Source: JADLGF01 sp020849415
GTDB lineage: Bacteria > Chloroflexota > Chloroflexia > Thermomicrobiales > UBA6265
DNA: 5,166 bases
Direction of reading: 5' to 3'
NCBI GenBank assembly: GCA_033812595.1
Contig: JAPXTJ010000183.1
Location: 1-5,166, forward strand
In this document: positions 4,419-5,166 of the stretch, piece by piece
Layout of the letters: each line of letters begins with the position of its first letter
Position numbering within the stretch: position 1 is the stretch's first letter
Position numbers and translations under genes: made by a program
Notes under the pieces: model-generated
What the model was told of the DNA's origin: nothing
The model's database searches: none
The model's input: the letters and a program-made list of their open reading frames with translations, nothing else

Positions 4419-5166
4419 GGGACGGCGAGTCGTCGTCACGGGATACGGAATCATCAACGCCATCGGCAACAACGCCGATGAGGTCTGGGCGAGCATCCTT
4501 GCGGGCCGTAGCGGCATCGCCCCGATCAGCCGCTTCGATACGGACGGTTTCGAAACAACCTTCGCCGGGGAAGTCAAGGAGTTCGATGGCGGCGCGGTGG
4601 TCGGGCGCAAGGAAGCGCGCCGCATGGACCGCTACACCCAGTACGCCATCGCCACCGCGCTCCAGGCGCGCGAGCACGCCGGCCTGAACCCCGAACGCAT
4701 CACCCTCGATCCGACCACCGTCTCGGTGCTGATCGCATCGGCAATGGGCGGTATGGAGACGATGGAGCAGGGGATGGAAGCGGTGATCACCGGCGGACCG
4801 CGCCGCGTCGGCCCCTTCACCATTCCGGCGATGCTCGCCAACATGGCTTCCGGGAACGTCGCCATTACAGTCGGGGCAACCGGGCCGAACTACGCGCCGG
4901 TCTCGGCCTGCGCCGCCAGCGCCCACGCCATCGGCGAGGCGGCCCGGATCATCCAGCGCGGTCACGCCGATGTCGCCTACGCGGGCGGCGCGGAAGCGCC
5001 GATCACCCGGCTCAGCCTGGCCGGCTACAACTCGATGGGCGCGCTCTCGCGCCGCAACGACGATCCCGCCACCGCCAGCCGCCCGTTCGACGCCGGTCGC
5101 GACGGCTTCGTCCTCGCTGAAGGTGCCGCGACGCTGGTGCTGGAGGAACGCGAGCACGCCCTCGCC
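4417..5166 (+). CDS. fabF: Beta-ketoacyl-ACP synthase II (FabF), truncated by window edge
   Basis: Condensing enzyme of type II fatty-acid synthesis. It extends acyl-ACP by two carbons through decarboxylative Claisen condensation with malonyl-ACP in the cytoplasm. The first 250 residues of about 410 are present. The N-terminal V5-V-V-T-G-Y-G-I is typical, as are A107-S-A-M-G-G-M (family G-S-G-x-G-G), P133-F-T-I-P-A-M-L-A-N-M-A-S-G, and the nucleophile context V162-S-A-C-A-A-S-A-H-A-I-G with the catalytic cysteine at 165 (codon 4909-4911). A189-G-G-A-E, A209-L-S-R-R-N-D-D-P and S221-R-P-F-D-x-x-R-D-G-F-V-L-A-E-G-A follow. The two catalytic histidines and the lysine lie past the edge. The Cys-His-His class and these motifs favour FabF over FabB; FabH is excluded. 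Divergent from holA; other fab genes may follow but are not visible. Confidence 0.95.
   Translation, partial: MGRRVVVTGYGIINAIGNNADEVWASILAGRSGIAPISRFDTDGFETTFAGEVKEFDGGAVVGRKEARRMDRYTQYAIATALQAREHAGLNPERITLDPTTVSVLIASAMGGMETMEQGMEAVITGGPRRVGPFTIPAMLANMASGNVAITVGATGPNYAPVSACAASAHAIGEAARIIQRGHADVAYAGGAEAPITRLSLAGYNSMGALSRRNDDPATASRPFDAGRDGFVLAEGAATLVLEEREHALA

Noticed and set aside
4309..5157. Minus-strand open frame of 282 codons opposite fabF
   Set aside because: It is antisense to a clearly recognisable KAS II with all expected motifs. Its product is a Gly/Arg/Asp/Val-rich shadow without family features.

Overview
The window is ordinary high-GC bacterial chromosome (GC clearly above 60% by eye) carrying core housekeeping genes packed on both strands. 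I see no mobile element, CRISPR array, tRNA or rRNA. The protein set (EF-4, a MurJ-family flippase, ribosomal protein bS20, a short YqeY-like protein, DNA polymerase III delta subunit, FabF) and the style of the proteins suggest Chloroflexota, perhaps a Thermomicrobia-like lineage. That placement is a moderate-to-low confidence impression from remembered homologues, not a measurement.

Layout from left to right: lepA (1-306, minus, cut by the left edge) lies downstream of murJ (382-2001, minus), so the two may be co-transcribed, although a possible -10 box sits between them. murJ diverges from rpsT (2193-2465, plus) across a 191-base gap that holds a good sigma-70-type promoter for rpsT. rpsT begins with TTG, has a strong Shine-Dalgarno sequence and ends in a convincing intrinsic terminator. 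It converges on a minus-strand pair, holA (3134-4150) followed one base later by a short YqeY-like gene (2770-3132). The convergent gap contains a large imperfect inverted repeat. A 266-base divergent gap rich in small palindromes separates holA from fabF (4417 onward, plus, cut by the right edge).

Functionally, lepA, rpsT and probably the YqeY-like gene belong to translation, holA to replication (clamp loader), murJ to export of the cell-wall precursor lipid II, and fabF to fatty-acid elongation. holA, rpsT and lepA are also neighbours in Bacillus-type genomes, so this looks like a rearranged version of an old neighbourhood with murJ placed in it.

The most interesting structure is the element at 2607-2721. 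It has two inverted arms, each able to fold into two tiny hairpins with GNA triloops. Seven of the eight differences between the arms are either compensating base changes within a hairpin or fall at the variable loop base. This looks like a REPIN-style structured repeat. Secondary points are a MurJ homologue lacking several charged cavity residues, a possible Shine-Dalgarno-masking element ahead of holA, and an inverted repeat that ends on the fabF start codon.
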